A DNA stretch of 64,000 nt from Microbispora siamensis (GCF_016863095.1 NZ_BOOF01000005.1:1-64000); one strand, 5' to 3'; positions 18,936 through 27,751 are shown, counted from the stretch's first letter. Notes: generated by a model from the sequence alone, not told the origin. Made by a program: numbers and translations.

Positions 18936-19439
18936 TTGGACAGCAACAGCGTTCTACGCAACACAGTCGCCGCCGTCATCGCGGCCACCGTGGCCGGTGG
19001 CGGCAGCGGAGTGGCGTGGGCCGACGAGTGGGCCGCCGCGGAGCGGACCGGGAACAGCGTGCGGCCCGTCACCCACGTCGGAGTGTGGACCACGCGGGCG
19101 GCGGCGCAGCCGCCCCGGTTCGGCCGGGCGCCGGCGAAGGTCCGCAGCAAGGCGTACGCCTTCCGGCTCGTCACCCGCCGCACCTGGTCGGGCGAGCAAT
19201 TCCAATGCCTGGACAGCCTGTGGACCAGGGAGAGCAACTGGGACCACCGGGCGTACAACCAGGGCTCGGGCGCCTACGGCATCCCGCAGGCGCTGCCCGG
19301 GCGGAAGATGGGCTACGTCGCCGAAGACTGGCGGTTCAACCCGCAGACCCAGATCAGGTGGGGGCTGCGGTACATCAAGGGCCGCTACGGCTCGCCGTGC
19401 GGCGCCTGGGGCCACTTCCGGTCCCACAACTGGTACTGA
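18936..19439 (+). CDS. Secreted transglycosylase-like (lysozyme-fold) protein
   Basis: A 167-residue exported protein. From a TTG start (AAGGA five bases upstream) it has a signal peptide ending AWADE, a linker, then an SLT-like catalytic domain: CLDSLWTRESNWDHRAYN with the catalytic-type Glu, SGAYGIPQALPG and an RWGLRYIKGRYGSPCGAWGHF C-terminus with two cysteines likely bridged. This is the common short actinomycete wall hydrolase cutting peptidoglycan glycans. The start is chosen because upstream sequence in the frame is arginine-rich and lacks a ribosome binding site. Confidence 0.85.
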   Translation: MDSNSVLRNTVAAVIAATVAGGGSGVAWADEWAAAERTGNSVRPVTHVGVWTTRAAAQPPRFGRAPAKVRSKAYAFRLVTRRTWSGEQFQCLDSLWTRESNWDHRAYNQGSGAYGIPQALPGRKMGYVAEDWRFNPQTQIRWGLRYIKGRYGSPCGAWGHFRSHNWY

Positions 19440-19446
19440 CCCGGGC

Positions 19447-19480
19447 GGAGGCGCCCGGCGGCCTACTGCCGGGCGCCTCC
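19447..19480. terminator. Bidirectional hairpin between transglycosylase-like and TetR genes
   Basis: Thirteen-base perfect arms GGAGGCGCCCGGC (19447-19459) and GCCGGGCGCCTCC (19468-19480), 8-nt loop. It begins 8 bases after the transglycosylase-like stop and spans the last codons of the convergent TetR gene. Confidence 0.7.
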
Positions 19481-20143
19481 ACGACCGGCCCGCTCGCCGG
19501 GCTCGCACTCGGCCCGCGCGTCCGCCCGCGCGGCGGCCCGTACGGCCATCGCCTGGACCAGCAGTTCCAGGCCGAACTCGAACTCCTCGTCGTGGTCGCA
19601 GGAGTCCAGATGCGGCCGCAACTCGCTCACCACGGGGAACAGCGCCGGGTCCACCTCGGCGATCACCCCGTCGGCTCGTACGGGGGCGAACGTGGGGGTC
19701 ACCCCCACCTCGCGCAGCAGCGAGCCGACGACGTACGCGATGAACATGCGCAGCATCCGGACGGCCTCCCGGCCGTCGAAGCCCGCCTCGCGCAGGGTCG
19801 CCAGGGCGCGCTCCACCGGGAGGAGGCCCGCGGTCGAGCTCAGCTGCCTGCTCACCACGACCATCGTGGAACGGGGATAGTGATGGGCGATGCGCCGGAA
19901 GGCCCGCGCCTGGATGCGCACCCGTTCGGTCCAGTGGGCGGACGGGTCGTCGGTGAAGCCGATCCGCGACAGCACGTCCTCGGCGACGGCGTCGAGCAGC
20001 GCGGCCTTGCTGGGCACGTGGTTGTACAGCGACATGACGCCGACGCCCAGTTCTGCGGCGATCCTGCGCATCGAGACGGCGTCGGCGCCCTCCCTCTCGA
20101 TGAGCTCCACGGCGGCGGTCACGATGCGGTTCCGGTTGAGCAT
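19463..20143 (-). CDS. TetR family transcriptional regulator
   Basis: A 226-residue TetR repressor. N-terminal HTH: RNRIVTAAVELIEREGADAVSMRRIAAELGVGVMSLYNHV. The C-terminal region (TERVRIQARAFRRIAHHYPRS... MLRMFIAYVVGSLLREVGV) matches the TetR_C ligand-binding type. It is divergent from a diiron protein gene, with two copies of a perfect 15-bp palindrome between them, so it almost certainly represses both genes. A purine-rich AGAGAGG precedes the ATG. Confidence 0.93.
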   Translation of the reverse strand: MLNRNRIVTAAVELIEREGADAVSMRRIAAELGVGVMSLYNHVPSKAALLDAVAEDVLSRIGFTDDPSAHWTERVRIQARAFRRIAHHYPRSTMVVVSRQLSSTAGLLPVERALATLREAGFDGREAVRMLRMFIAYVVGSLLREVGVTPTFAPVRADGVIAEVDPALFPVVSELRPHLDSCDHDEEFEFGLELLVQAMAVRAAARADARAECEPGERAGRGGARQ

Positions 20144-20187
20144 GACCGAATCCTCTCTCGCCGCGCCCGTTCTCCGTCCATTGACGT

Positions 20188-20202
20188 ACGTACAGCGTAC
20201 GT
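20188..20202. promoter_or_regulatory. TetR operator copy 1
   Basis: ACGTACAGCGTACGT: six-base perfect arms ACGTAC/GTACGT with a 3-bp spacer. Its centre is 52 bp from the TetR start. Confidence 0.8.
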
Positions 20203-20219
20203 GACACGCTCGCAGGGAT

Positions 20220-20234
20220 ACGTACGGTGTACGT
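20220..20234. promoter_or_regulatory. TetR operator copy 2
   Basis: ACGTACGGTGTACGT: the same six-base arms with a different 3-bp spacer. Its centre is 32 bp (about three helical turns) from copy 1 and 23 bp from the start of the diiron protein gene. A shared TTGACGTAC/GTACGTCAA context marks the outer edges of both copies. Confidence 0.8.
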
Positions 20235-20249
20235 CAAGGGAGGTCCCCC

Positions 20250-21362
20250 GTGTCGACCCACGAGCTCTACACCATCCCCGCCGAGCTGGCCACGTGGAAC
20301 GTGGAGATGACCGGAGCGGCCCGGTTCACCTGGGAGTACGACGACGGCCGGGACCGCATGCTCGCCCTCTACCAGAAGGGCAAGGACAAGCAGTGGGACT
20401 CGGTCAAGCGGATCGACTGGGACCTCGACGTCGACCCCTACGACGTGCTCGGCATCCCCGACACCACGCTCGCCATCTATGGCTCCCCGCTGTGGGAACG
20501 GATGGACCGGCGGCAGCGCGACGAGGTGCGCAGGCACAACGCCGCCTGGCAGTTCTCCCAGTTCCTGCACGGCGAGCAGGGCGCCATGATCTGCTCGGCC
20601 CGCATCGTCGAGTCGGTGCCCGACCTCGACTCGAAGTTCTATGCCGCCACCCAGACGATGGACGAGGCGCGGCACGCCGAGACGTACGCGCGGTTCCTCC
20701 AGGAGAAGGTCGGGCTCGCCTACCCCATCAACCAGCACCTCAAGGCGCTGCTCGACAGCACGCTGAACGACTCGCGGTGGGACATGCCCTACCTCGGCAT
20801 GCAGGTGCTGATCGAGGGCCTGGCCCTGGCCGCGTTCGGGGTGATGCGCGACATCACCACCAAGCCGCTGCCCAAGCAGATCCTCGCGTACGTGATGCAG
20901 GACGAGGCCAGGCACGTGGCGTTCGGCCGGATGGCACTGCGCGACTATTACCGGAACCTGTCCGATGCCGAGTTGCGCGAGCGCGAGGACTTCGTGATCG
21001 AGGGGTGCTACCTCATGCGCGACCGGCTGCGCGGCGAGGAGATCTGGGAGACCGTCGGCCTGTCGCGGCAGGAGTCCGCCGAGGCCATGGAGTGCGTGGA
21101 CCGGTCGGAGTACCTGCGGCTGTTCCGTTCGCTGCTGTTCAGCCGGATCGTCCCGTGCGTGAAGGACATCGGCCTGTGGAGCCCCCGCCTCCAGAAGGCG
21201 TACGCCGACATGGGCGTGCTCGAGATGGCCGGCCAGAGCCTCGACGCGCTGATGCGGCAGGACGAGGAGATCGCCGAGCGGCTCGACGCGGAGCGCTTCG
21301 CCAGCGAGGAGGAGGAACGGGCGGAGGAGGTCGCCGAGACCATCGCCGCCGCGGGCGACTGA
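20250..21362 (+). CDS. Ferritin-like diiron oxygenase/oxidoreductase
   Basis: A 370-residue four-helix-bundle protein with a complete diiron ligand set: Glu109 (FLHGEQGAM), Glu139 and His142 (MDEARHAET), Glu189 (VLIEGLAL), Glu219 and His222 (QDEARHVAF). The spacing is that of a large ferritin-like oxygenase rather than ferritin or an RNR R2 subunit (no radical Tyr motif recognised). The substrate is unknown. GTG 20250 follows AAGGGAGG. Twin TetR operators sit in its promoter, so expression is likely ligand-induced. The C-terminus is Glu-rich and probably disordered. Confidence 0.85.
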   Translation: MSTHELYTIPAELATWNVEMTGAARFTWEYDDGRDRMLALYQKGKDKQWDSVKRIDWDLDVDPYDVLGIPDTTLAIYGSPLWERMDRRQRDEVRRHNAAWQFSQFLHGEQGAMICSARIVESVPDLDSKFYAATQTMDEARHAETYARFLQEKVGLAYPINQHLKALLDSTLNDSRWDMPYLGMQVLIEGLALAAFGVMRDITTKPLPKQILAYVMQDEARHVAFGRMALRDYYRNLSDAELREREDFVIEGCYLMRDRLRGEEIWETVGLSRQESAEAMECVDRSEYLRLFRSLLFSRIVPCVKDIGLWSPRLQKAYADMGVLEMAGQSLDALMRQDEEIAERLDAERFASEEEERAEEVAETIAAAGD

Positions 21363-21427
21363 CCGCGGCTCACACCACGCGCGGGGCCTTCACGAGGATC
21401 CGCGGGACGGCCACCGGGGCCCCCGGC

Positions 21428-21766
21428 TCACGTCGTGATCGCGACGACCGCGACCAGCGCCGCGGCGGCGACGGCCAGCGCGCCGGCCCAGGCGACGAGG
21501 GCGTCCGGCCGGTGGTCGAGCGGGCGCCCGTGCCGGAGCGTCCGCTCCAGGGCGCGGTGCCGTCTCCCGGTGCGCAGCAGCAGGACCGCCCCGGCCAGCG
21601 CCGCCGCCGCGAAGGGGACGGCGAGGCCGGGCAGGTCGTGACGGACCATCATCCCCGCCGCCCCGACGGCCGAGCCCGACATCGTCACGGCGGTGCGGAC
21701 CCAGGCCAGCCGGGTCCGCTCGCTGTGCAGGCCCGGCCTCGGCTCGCCGCCCGGCTTCTCACTCAC
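21428..21766 (-). CDS. DUF202 membrane protein (second of pair)
   Basis: A 112-residue small membrane protein. It has the DUF202 signature LHSERTRLAWVRTAVTMSGS followed by three hydrophobic segments. GTG 21766 starts 8 bp after the stop of the first DUF202 gene. The function of DUF202 proteins is unknown. Longer readings of the frame run into the neighbour and are not supported. Confidence 0.8.
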   Translation of the reverse strand: MSEKPGGEPRPGLHSERTRLAWVRTAVTMSGSAVGAAGMMVRHDLPGLAVPFAAAALAGAVLLLRTGRRHRALERTLRHGRPLDHRPDALVAWAGALAVAAAALVAVVAITT

Positions 21767-21774
21767 CGGCCGGC

Positions 21775-22110
21775 TCACCGCGCCAGGAGGATGAGGAGCA
21801 GGGCCAGGACGGCCACCGCGGCCACGCCGTACCCGAACATCGGGGCCAGGGCGGGCGGCGGGAGCGCGCGGTCCTGCCGGAGCGCCCGGTCGATGTGCCG
21901 CCAGCGGGGATAGGCCGAGCCGGCCGCCACGGCGGACAGCAGCACGAGCACGACGGCGAGCAGCGTGCGCACCCACGGCACGAAGACGCCCTCGGGCACG
22001 ACCGCGATGGCGATGCCGCCCGCGCTGAGCGCGAGGGAGGTGCTGATCCATGTGAGGAACGTGCGCTCGTTGGCGAGGACGAAGCGGGGGTCGGGTTCGT
22101 TCTCTTCCAT
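21775..22110 (-). CDS. DUF202 membrane protein, YidH type
   Basis: A 111-residue protein beginning MEENEPDPRFVLANERTFLTW, the conserved DUF202/YidH N-terminus, then three transmembrane segments. It precedes a second, divergent DUF202 gene, a common paired arrangement suggesting a hetero-oligomer. Function unknown. Confidence 0.85.
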   Translation of the reverse strand: MEENEPDPRFVLANERTFLTWISTSLALSAGGIAIAVVPEGVFVPWVRTLLAVVLVLLSAVAAGSAYPRWRHIDRALRQDRALPPPALAPMFGYGVAAVAVLALLLILLAR

Positions 22111-22116
22111 ACGAGA

Positions 22117-22122
22117 ACGCTA
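22117..22122 (-). promoter_or_regulatory. -10 box TAGCGT, leaderless promoter of the DUF202 pair
   Basis: On the minus strand TAGCGT lies six bases before the ATG at 22110. Confidence 0.5.
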
Positions 22123-22139
22123 TTTCTGCCCCTTTTCCC

Positions 22140-23024
22140 CTAGATTTGCCGGGTTGCCACTTCTGCTGGAAGGTAGGACGACGCCACACGCGTGGTCGTG
22201 GCGGCCAGGTGCCGCAGCCGGTCCTCCGACTCCGAACCGGGCTCGGCGGCGAACAGGTCCATCCCCTGCAGTTCTGGGTCGCCGGGCAGGCCGACGAGCT
22301 CGGCGGACAGCCGCAGCTCGCCCACGACCGGGTGGTCGAGGACGTAGTCGCGGTGCGTCGCGGCGGCGACGTGGTGCTCGTGCCACAGCCTCCGGAACTC
22401 GGGGCTCTGCCCGCAGATGGTGTCGACGTGCCGCATGATCTGCGGGTTCATCGGATAGCGCGCGGCCAGGACCCGGAGCTGGGCCACGTGCTCCCTGGCG
22501 AGCCGCGGCCACTCCTCCCCGTGCATGCGCCTGATCTCCTCGTCCAGGAAGATCAGGTGGGCGATCGTCCTGCGCTCCTCCGGGATCGCGGCGAAGTCGG
22601 CGAAGACGGCGGCCGCCGGCCTGTTCCAGGCCACCACGTTGGCGTGCCGTCCGAGCACGAGCGCCGGGGTGAGCACCAGCGAGTCCAGGACACGCTGCAG
22701 CCCCGGTCTGATCGGGGCCTGCGCGACGTCGTCGCACCGATGCGCCGGACGGGCCAGCGCGTGCAGGTAGCCCCGCTCGTCCCCGGTGAGCCGCAGCACG
22801 TCGGCGATCGCGTCCAGCACCTCGGCCGAGACGTTCCTGCTGTTGCCCTGTTCCAGGCGCGTGTAGTGACTGACACTGACCCCCGCCGCCAGCGCCAGCT
22901 CCTCACGGCGCAGGCCGCGCACGCGCCGCGTCCCGTTGCCCGTGTACGGCAGGCCGACGTCCTCCGGCCGCACCCGCGCTCTGCGGGACTTGAGGAACTC
23001 GCTCAGCTCGACCCCTCGATCCAC
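22140..23024 (-). CDS. XRE family regulator with MmyB-like ligand domain
   Basis: A 294-residue regulator. The N-terminal HTH is of the actinomycete type: RRARVRPEDVGLP, then RVRGLRREELALAAGVSVSHYTRLEQG. The C-terminal ~180 residues match the MmyB-like PAS-type ligand domain (LVLGRHANVVAWNRPAAAVFADF... RDYVLDHPVVGELRLSAELVGLPGDPELQG), thought to bind a fatty-acid-like ligand. It is divergent from an MFS exporter gene with 79 bp between the starts, and is probably its regulator. Confidence 0.92.
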   Translation of the reverse strand: MDRGVELSEFLKSRRARVRPEDVGLPYTGNGTRRVRGLRREELALAAGVSVSHYTRLEQGNSRNVSAEVLDAIADVLRLTGDERGYLHALARPAHRCDDVAQAPIRPGLQRVLDSLVLTPALVLGRHANVVAWNRPAAAVFADFAAIPEERRTIAHLIFLDEEIRRMHGEEWPRLAREHVAQLRVLAARYPMNPQIMRHVDTICGQSPEFRRLWHEHHVAAATHRDYVLDHPVVGELRLSAELVGLPGDPELQGMDLFAAEPGSESEDRLRHLAATTTRVASSYLPAEVATRQI

Positions 23025-23103
23025 GATCGTCCAGCCTAGGCAACTTTTGAGTAGTCAGAACTCGGTGCTGGCTGGGACTCGGGACCGCGATCAGGCTGCC
23101 TGC

Positions 23104-24504
23104 ATGCGATCCGTGATCCCTCTCGTACTTCTCGGCCTGGGCAGCTCGATCACCGCCCTGGACTTCACCATCGTCTACGTCGCGCTGCCGCAGATCGCCC
23201 GCGAGGCGGGGTTCTCCCCGTACGCGCTGCAGTGGGTGGTCAGCGGCTACGCGGTGCCCTTCGGCGGCTTCCTGCTGCTCGGGGGCCGCCTGTCCGACCT
23301 GCTGGGCAGGCGGCGCATGTTCGTCGCCGGCATGCTGCTGTACGGCGTCGCCTCGCTGCTCGGCGGGCTGGCCTCCTCCCCCGCACCGCTGATCTGCGCC
23401 AGGGCGCTGCAGGGGCTCGGCGGCGCGGTGCTGATGCCCGCGACCCTCTCCCTGGTCGTCACCATGTTCGCGGAGGGGCCCGCGCGCAACCGGGCGATGA
23501 CCGTGTGGGCGGTGTGCGGCGCCGCCGGGCTGAGTCTCGGCGCGCTGCTCGGCGGCATCCTGACCGGCGCGCTCGGCTGGGAGGCGGTCTTCTTCGTGAA
23601 CGTGCCGCTGACCGGAGTGGGCGCCGTCGCGGCGCTCGCCGTGCTGACACCGGACGGGGGGCGGCGGGCCGGCGGATTCGACCTGCCGGGGGCCCTCACC
23701 GGCACCGCGGGCGTCACGGGACTCGTGTTCGCCGTCGCCCAGGGCCCGCAGTGGGGCTGGACCTCCCCCGGCGTCCTGGCGTCCGCCGCCGCGGCGGCGG
23801 GGCTGCTCGCCGTCTTCCTCGTGATGGAGGCGCGGGGCCGCGACCCGTTGCTGCCGCCACGGCTGCTCGCCAACCGGCACACGGCCGCAGGGGCCGGGGT
23901 CATCCTGGTCTACGGCCTGACGTTGCAGTGCGTGCCGTACTTCCTCACGCTGCACTTCCAGGACGTGCTCGGCTACGACGCCCTCCGGTCGGGCCTGGCC
24001 TTCCTCGGGCCCACCCTCGCGATCACGGCGGGCAACCTGGCCGCCGAACGGCTCATCCCGCGCCTGGGGCTGCGCGGCACACTGATCCTCGGCATCGCCG
24101 TGGGGGCGACGGGTACGGCGGTGCTGGCGTGGCGCCTGTCGGCCGACGGGTCCTACCTCGGTCTGCTGGCCGGCGTCGTCGGGTTCGGGCTGGGCGCGGG
24201 CCTGTGGTTCTCCACGATGTTCATCCTCGCCTCGACCGGCGTCGCCCCGCGGGAGCAGGGCGTGGTCTCCGGCCTGTCCTCCACCCTCCTGCAGGCGGGC
24301 AGCGCCGCGGGCCTGGCCGTCCTGGTGGCCGTGGCCGGCCGCGAGACCACCGGCCTGACCGGGGAGGCGCTGCGCGCCGCCACCGCCGGCGGTCTGCGCT
24401 CCGCACTCCTGGTCGCGGCCGTGGTCTCCGTGGCCGGTATGGCCGTCACGACGGCGCTCCGTCCTGCCGGAAGGGATCAGGCCACCCTCGTGGACCACGC
24501 CTGA
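23104..24504 (+). CDS. MFS drug:proton antiporter, DHA2 (14-TMS) type
   Basis: A 466-residue major facilitator with about fourteen hydrophobic segments. Family marks: LDFTIVYVALPQIAREAGFS in helix 1, GGRLSDLLGRRRMF in loop 2-3, ARALQGLGGAVLMPATLSLV and the motif C-like GGILTGALGWEAVFFVNVP. Such proteins export drugs or metabolites using the proton gradient. ATG 23104 places helix 1 at the N-terminus. It is divergent from the MmyB-type regulator. Confidence 0.92.
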   Translation: MRSVIPLVLLGLGSSITALDFTIVYVALPQIAREAGFSPYALQWVVSGYAVPFGGFLLLGGRLSDLLGRRRMFVAGMLLYGVASLLGGLASSPAPLICARALQGLGGAVLMPATLSLVVTMFAEGPARNRAMTVWAVCGAAGLSLGALLGGILTGALGWEAVFFVNVPLTGVGAVAALAVLTPDGGRRAGGFDLPGALTGTAGVTGLVFAVAQGPQWGWTSPGVLASAAAAAGLLAVFLVMEARGRDPLLPPRLLANRHTAAGAGVILVYGLTLQCVPYFLTLHFQDVLGYDALRSGLAFLGPTLAITAGNLAAERLIPRLGLRGTLILGIAVGATGTAVLAWRLSADGSYLGLLAGVVGFGLGAGLWFSTMFILASTGVAPREQGVVSGLSSTLLQAGSAAGLAVLVAVAGRETTGLTGEALRAATAGGLRSALLVAAVVSVAGMAVTTALRPAGRDQATLVDHA

Positions 24505-24540
24505 GCGGACGAGGCGGGCGGAGCGGCGCCGGGGGCCGGA

Positions 24541-24906
24541 TCAGAGGCAGGCCTTGCTGACCTCGCGCAGGTAGTTCGCGCCGTCGGTGGCGACCTTCTG
24601 CGCCGCGTCCACCGCCGCGTTGGCGTCGTCGACGTTGAGCTTCTGGAGACTGTCGGCGAGCCCCTGGAGGGCGTCCCTGAGCGTGGTGTCGGCGGCCTTG
24701 TTCGCCATGTCCTCCAGGTCGGCGGCGCCGTCCTCGATCTTCTTGCGCATGGCGGCCGGGTCGTCCACGGCCTTGCCGATCTCGCTGATGGTCCGGCTGA
24801 TCACCTGCGTCGCCTCGGCGCACGTCTGCGCCTTGTCCGCGCTCGCGCAACCGGAGGCGAGCAGGACGGCGGCCGCGCAGGCGGCGGCGAACGGGAGGAG
24901 TCGCAT
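24541..24906 (-). CDS. Small helical lipoprotein
   Basis: A 121-residue predicted lipoprotein: MRLLPFAAACAAAVLLASGC with lipobox LASGC (Cys20), then an all-helical region (ISRTISEIGKAVDDPAAMRKKIEDGAADLEDMANKAADT). A Cys near each end of the mature part may form a disulphide. No family recognised. The longer frame upstream is not supported because the signal peptide begins exactly at this ATG. Confidence 0.75.
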   Translation of the reverse strand: MRLLPFAAACAAAVLLASGCASADKAQTCAEATQVISRTISEIGKAVDDPAAMRKKIEDGAADLEDMANKAADTTLRDALQGLADSLQKLNVDDANAAVDAAQKVATDGANYLREVSKACL

Positions 24907-24994
24907 GCCGATCACCCTACCCAACCGCGGCCCGCCCGCCGCGGAGACGACGCCGGGGCCGCCCTTTCGGGGGCCCTCCACCCTCACCGCGTCA

Positions 24995-25720
24995 TCACCG
25001 GGTCATGACCTCGGCGACGACCCCGCGGAAATACCCCACGACCTCGCGGGCGAAGGCGGTCCTGGACACTCCGGCCCCGCGCAGGGCGTCGCCGTGGTCG
25101 AGGGTGACCACGGCCAGCGCGCCCGCCAGCAGCGACCACCACAGGGCCGAGGCGATCGCCCGCGAGAGCCGGGAGGAACTCCGGAACGACCGCCGCAGCC
25201 GGTCACAGTGGAAGGGCACGTGGCGCAGCTCATCGGCGAGGATCCGACCCGCGACCTCCGAGGCGAGCAGGTCCCGGACGCCGTCGCGCACGGCCCGGTA
25301 GTAGCCGAGCGCGACCACCTCGGCGAGCATCAGGACCATCAGCTCCGTGCGCAGCCCGAGGAGCCGCCGCAGCCGGACGAAGGCCGTGTCGGTCCAGTGG
25401 CCGGAGATCGTCGCCGCGCCCGCCGCCTCCAGGAGCCGGCGCAGCAGGCGGGCGTGCTCGCGCTCCTCCGCCACGAACAGGCGGACCGCCTCCGCGTACA
25501 CGGGGTCGCCCGCCCGGCGAACCTTGTCCATGAGGCGGGCGCCGTCGCCGTCCTCCCCCACCTGGAACCGCTGGAGGCTCCGTACGAGGGCGGGCTCCAG
25601 CCGTGCCCCCGCGTTCCAGTCGGGGTCGCCCCACGTGCTTCGCAGCAGCGCCGCGCCCTCGAAGTCGCGTAACCAGGCGGTGAAGTCGCCCGTGTCTTCG
25701 ACCGTCGTCGTCATGGCCAC
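24995..25720 (-). CDS. Ferritin-like diiron protein, small
   Basis: A 241-residue helical bundle with a diiron ligand pattern: Glu56 (QVGEDGD), Glu86 and His89 (AEEREHARL), Glu134 (LAEVVAL), Glu164 and His167 (ADELRHVPF). It belongs to the broad ferritin-like superfamily; the oxidised substrate is unknown. A hydrophobic stretch near 185-210 (ALWWSLLAGALAVVTL) could contact a membrane. Either ATG 25720 or the ATG two codons later could be used. No obvious operon partner. Confidence 0.75.
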   Translation of the reverse strand: MAMTTTVEDTGDFTAWLRDFEGAALLRSTWGDPDWNAGARLEPALVRSLQRFQVGEDGDGARLMDKVRRAGDPVYAEAVRLFVAEEREHARLLRRLLEAAGAATISGHWTDTAFVRLRRLLGLRTELMVLMLAEVVALGYYRAVRDGVRDLLASEVAGRILADELRHVPFHCDRLRRSFRSSSRLSRAIASALWWSLLAGALAVVTLDHGDALRGAGVSRTAFAREVVGYFRGVVAEVMTR

Positions 25721-25823
25721 GAAGCTACGGAAGCGGTGTGCAGATCCCGAGGGGGAGTTTGTAGAGGTTCGGCGTACGGCCCGCGGGCGCGGGCGGGCGC
25801 CGCGGGCACCCGCTCGCGCGCCG

Positions 25824-25829
25824 TAGCAT
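25824..25829 (+). promoter_or_regulatory. -10 box TAGCAT, leaderless promoter of the UBP zinc-finger gene
   Basis: TAGCAT lies seven bases before the ATG at 25837, with no ribosome binding site. Confidence 0.55.
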
Positions 25830-25836
25830 CTGCGAC

Positions 25837-26094
25837 ATGGGGAACTGCGAACACCTGCTCGTGACGGCCGACCCTGAGCCGCTCACGCCCGAGGGCTGCC
25901 AGGATTGCCTGGAGCTCGGCATGCGCTGGGTCCACCTGCGCAAGTGCCTGGAGTGCGGCCGCATCGGCTGCTGCGACTCCTCTCCCGGCAAGCACGCCAC
26001 CGCCCACTACAAGGAGACCGGCCACCCGGTGATCCGCTCGTTCGAGCCCGGCGAGGACTGGCGGTGGTGCTTCGTGGACCAGCGCCTGGGCTAG
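25837..26094 (+). CDS. UBP-type zinc finger protein
   Basis: An 85-residue protein that is essentially one ZnF-UBP domain: Cys4/His6, CQDC (21-24), CLECGRIGCC (37-46) and histidines at 53, 57 and 63 in GKHATAHYKETGH. In eukaryotes this domain binds the free C-terminus of ubiquitin; stand-alone bacterial copies are common in actinomycetes and their role is unknown. It converges on the antiporter gene. Confidence 0.9.
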   Translation: MGNCEHLLVTADPEPLTPEGCQDCLELGMRWVHLRKCLECGRIGCCDSSPGKHATAHYKETGHPVIRSFEPGEDWRWCFVDQRLG

Positions 26095-26114
26095 CAGGCC
26101 GGTCCTGAGCCCGC

Positions 26115-27704
26115 TCAGCCGCGTTCGAGCGTCGCCTCCTCGAAGTCCAGCTCCTGCATGACCCGGTGGAGGACCTCGTCATCGATGCGCCGCTCGTCGC
26201 GCAGCCGCACGAACACCTCGCGTTCCGCGGCGAGCATCTCCCGGCGCAGCCGCCGGTAGAGCGAGGCGGGCGTCTCCTCGCCCTCGGGGCCCGTGCCACC
26301 GCCGAGCCGCTCCCAGGCGTGCAGGGCCCGGCGCTCGGAGCGGCTGCGCAACTGCTCGACCACCTCTTCGTGGACGTCCAGCACGCCGTCGGAGGTGAGC
26401 TCCTCCAGCCGCGCGAGGGCCGCGGCGGCGGCGGCCTGCTGAGCGCCCGCCTCCGCGAGGTCGTCGGCGTACCGCTCCCGGGCGGTGGAGACGCCCAGCC
26501 GCCTGATCAGCCAGGGGAACGAGAGCCCGTGGACGATCAGCGTGCCCACGACTATCGCGAACGTCAGGAACAGCAGCAGGTTGCGCTGGGGGAAGTGCTC
26601 GGGCAGGGCGAAGGCCGCGGCCAGCGACACCACCCCGCGCATGCCCGCCCAGCTCGTCAGCATCACGTTCTGCCAGGACGGCGTCTTGGGCTCCCGGGCG
26701 CGCACCCGTTTCGACAGCATCCGGGGCAGGTAGGTGCTCGGCGGCACCCACGCGATCCGCACGAGGACGACCACCAGGAACAGCACGATCGCGTACGTCG
26801 CCAGTTCCCCCGGCCGCTCGCCGTCCAGCCCGGCGATGATCGGGCGCAGCTGCAGGCCGATCAGGGCGAACACGATCGACTCCAGCACCAGGTCGGCGAC
26901 CTTCCACACCGCGCCCGACAGCAGGCGCGTGCCGTACGTCGTCCGGCTGAGCTCGTGACCCAGGTAGATGCCGACGATCACGACGGCGATCACGCCGGAG
27001 GCGTGCACGGCCTCTGCCGCGAGGTAGGCGGCGTACGGCACGAGCAGCGAGACCCCGTTGGCGATCAGCGCGTCGTCGAGCCGCCGCAGCACGTACCCCG
27101 CGAGGTAGGCGATGGCGAGGCCGATCGCCACGCCGAGGCCGGCGGCCAGGAGGAACTGCCCGCCGATGTCGAGCAGGTCGGCGGCGGCGCCGGTCATCGC
27201 GCCGACCGCGACCCGGTAGGCGGTCAGCGCCGTGGCGTCGTTGAACAGGCTCTCGCCCACGAGGATGGTCAGCGCCCGTCGCGGCAGGCCGAGCCTGCGC
27301 CCGATGGCGACCGCCGACACCGCGTCGGGAGGGGCGACGATCGCGCCGAGCGCGAAGGCCGCCGCGAGCGGGAGCTGGGGGACGATCGCGTGCGCCACGA
27401 AGCCGACCACGAGGGTGGTCGCCAGGACGAGCCCGACGGCCAGGAGGCCGACGGGCCTGGCGGCGTCGCGCAGCCGCAAATATGAGCTGTCCAGCGCCGC
27501 CGAGTAGAGCATCGGCGGCAGGAAGACCAGCAGGACGATGTGGGGGTCGAGACGATAGTCGGGAACCCCGGGCACGTAGGAGGCGGCCAGGCCGGCCACC
27601 ACCAGGAGCAGTGGGGCCGACCAGTCTCGCCATCTGGCCAGGGCGGCGACGCCGAGGGCGCCGGCCGGGAGCAGGAGGAACTGCAGTGCCGTTGATGTGT
27701 CCAT
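26115..27704 (-). CDS. Na+/H+ antiporter, CPA1 (NhaP) family
   Basis: A 529-residue antiporter with about 12 hydrophobic segments and a cytoplasmic tail of ~120 residues. Family marks: LGAIVAPPDAVSAVAIGRRLGLPRRALTILVGESLFNDATALTAY, including the FNDATA segment of the ion site, and SWAGMRGVVSLAAAFALP. It exchanges Na+ (or K+) for protons in pH and salt homeostasis. The acidic, Leu-rich C-terminal tail may be regulatory. Monocistronic. Confidence 0.93.
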   Translation of the reverse strand: MDTSTALQFLLLPAGALGVAALARWRDWSAPLLLVVAGLAASYVPGVPDYRLDPHIVLLVFLPPMLYSAALDSSYLRLRDAARPVGLLAVGLVLATTLVVGFVAHAIVPQLPLAAAFALGAIVAPPDAVSAVAIGRRLGLPRRALTILVGESLFNDATALTAYRVAVGAMTGAAADLLDIGGQFLLAAGLGVAIGLAIAYLAGYVLRRLDDALIANGVSLLVPYAAYLAAEAVHASGVIAVVIVGIYLGHELSRTTYGTRLLSGAVWKVADLVLESIVFALIGLQLRPIIAGLDGERPGELATYAIVLFLVVVLVRIAWVPPSTYLPRMLSKRVRAREPKTPSWQNVMLTSWAGMRGVVSLAAAFALPEHFPQRNLLLFLTFAIVVGTLIVHGLSFPWLIRRLGVSTARERYADDLAEAGAQQAAAAAALARLEELTSDGVLDVHEEVVEQLRSRSERRALHAWERLGGGTGPEGEETPASLYRRLRREMLAAEREVFVRLRDERRIDDEVLHRVMQELDFEEATLERG

Positions 27705-27751
27705 CAGACGACGAGGTTACTTACAGCTGGGACTCCCGCTGACCGGGGCCC

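Noticed and set aside
18305-21913. Open frame of 1202 codons on the plus strand across several genes
   Set aside because: It crosses five genes on both strands and matches none; the recognisable proteins lie in other frames.
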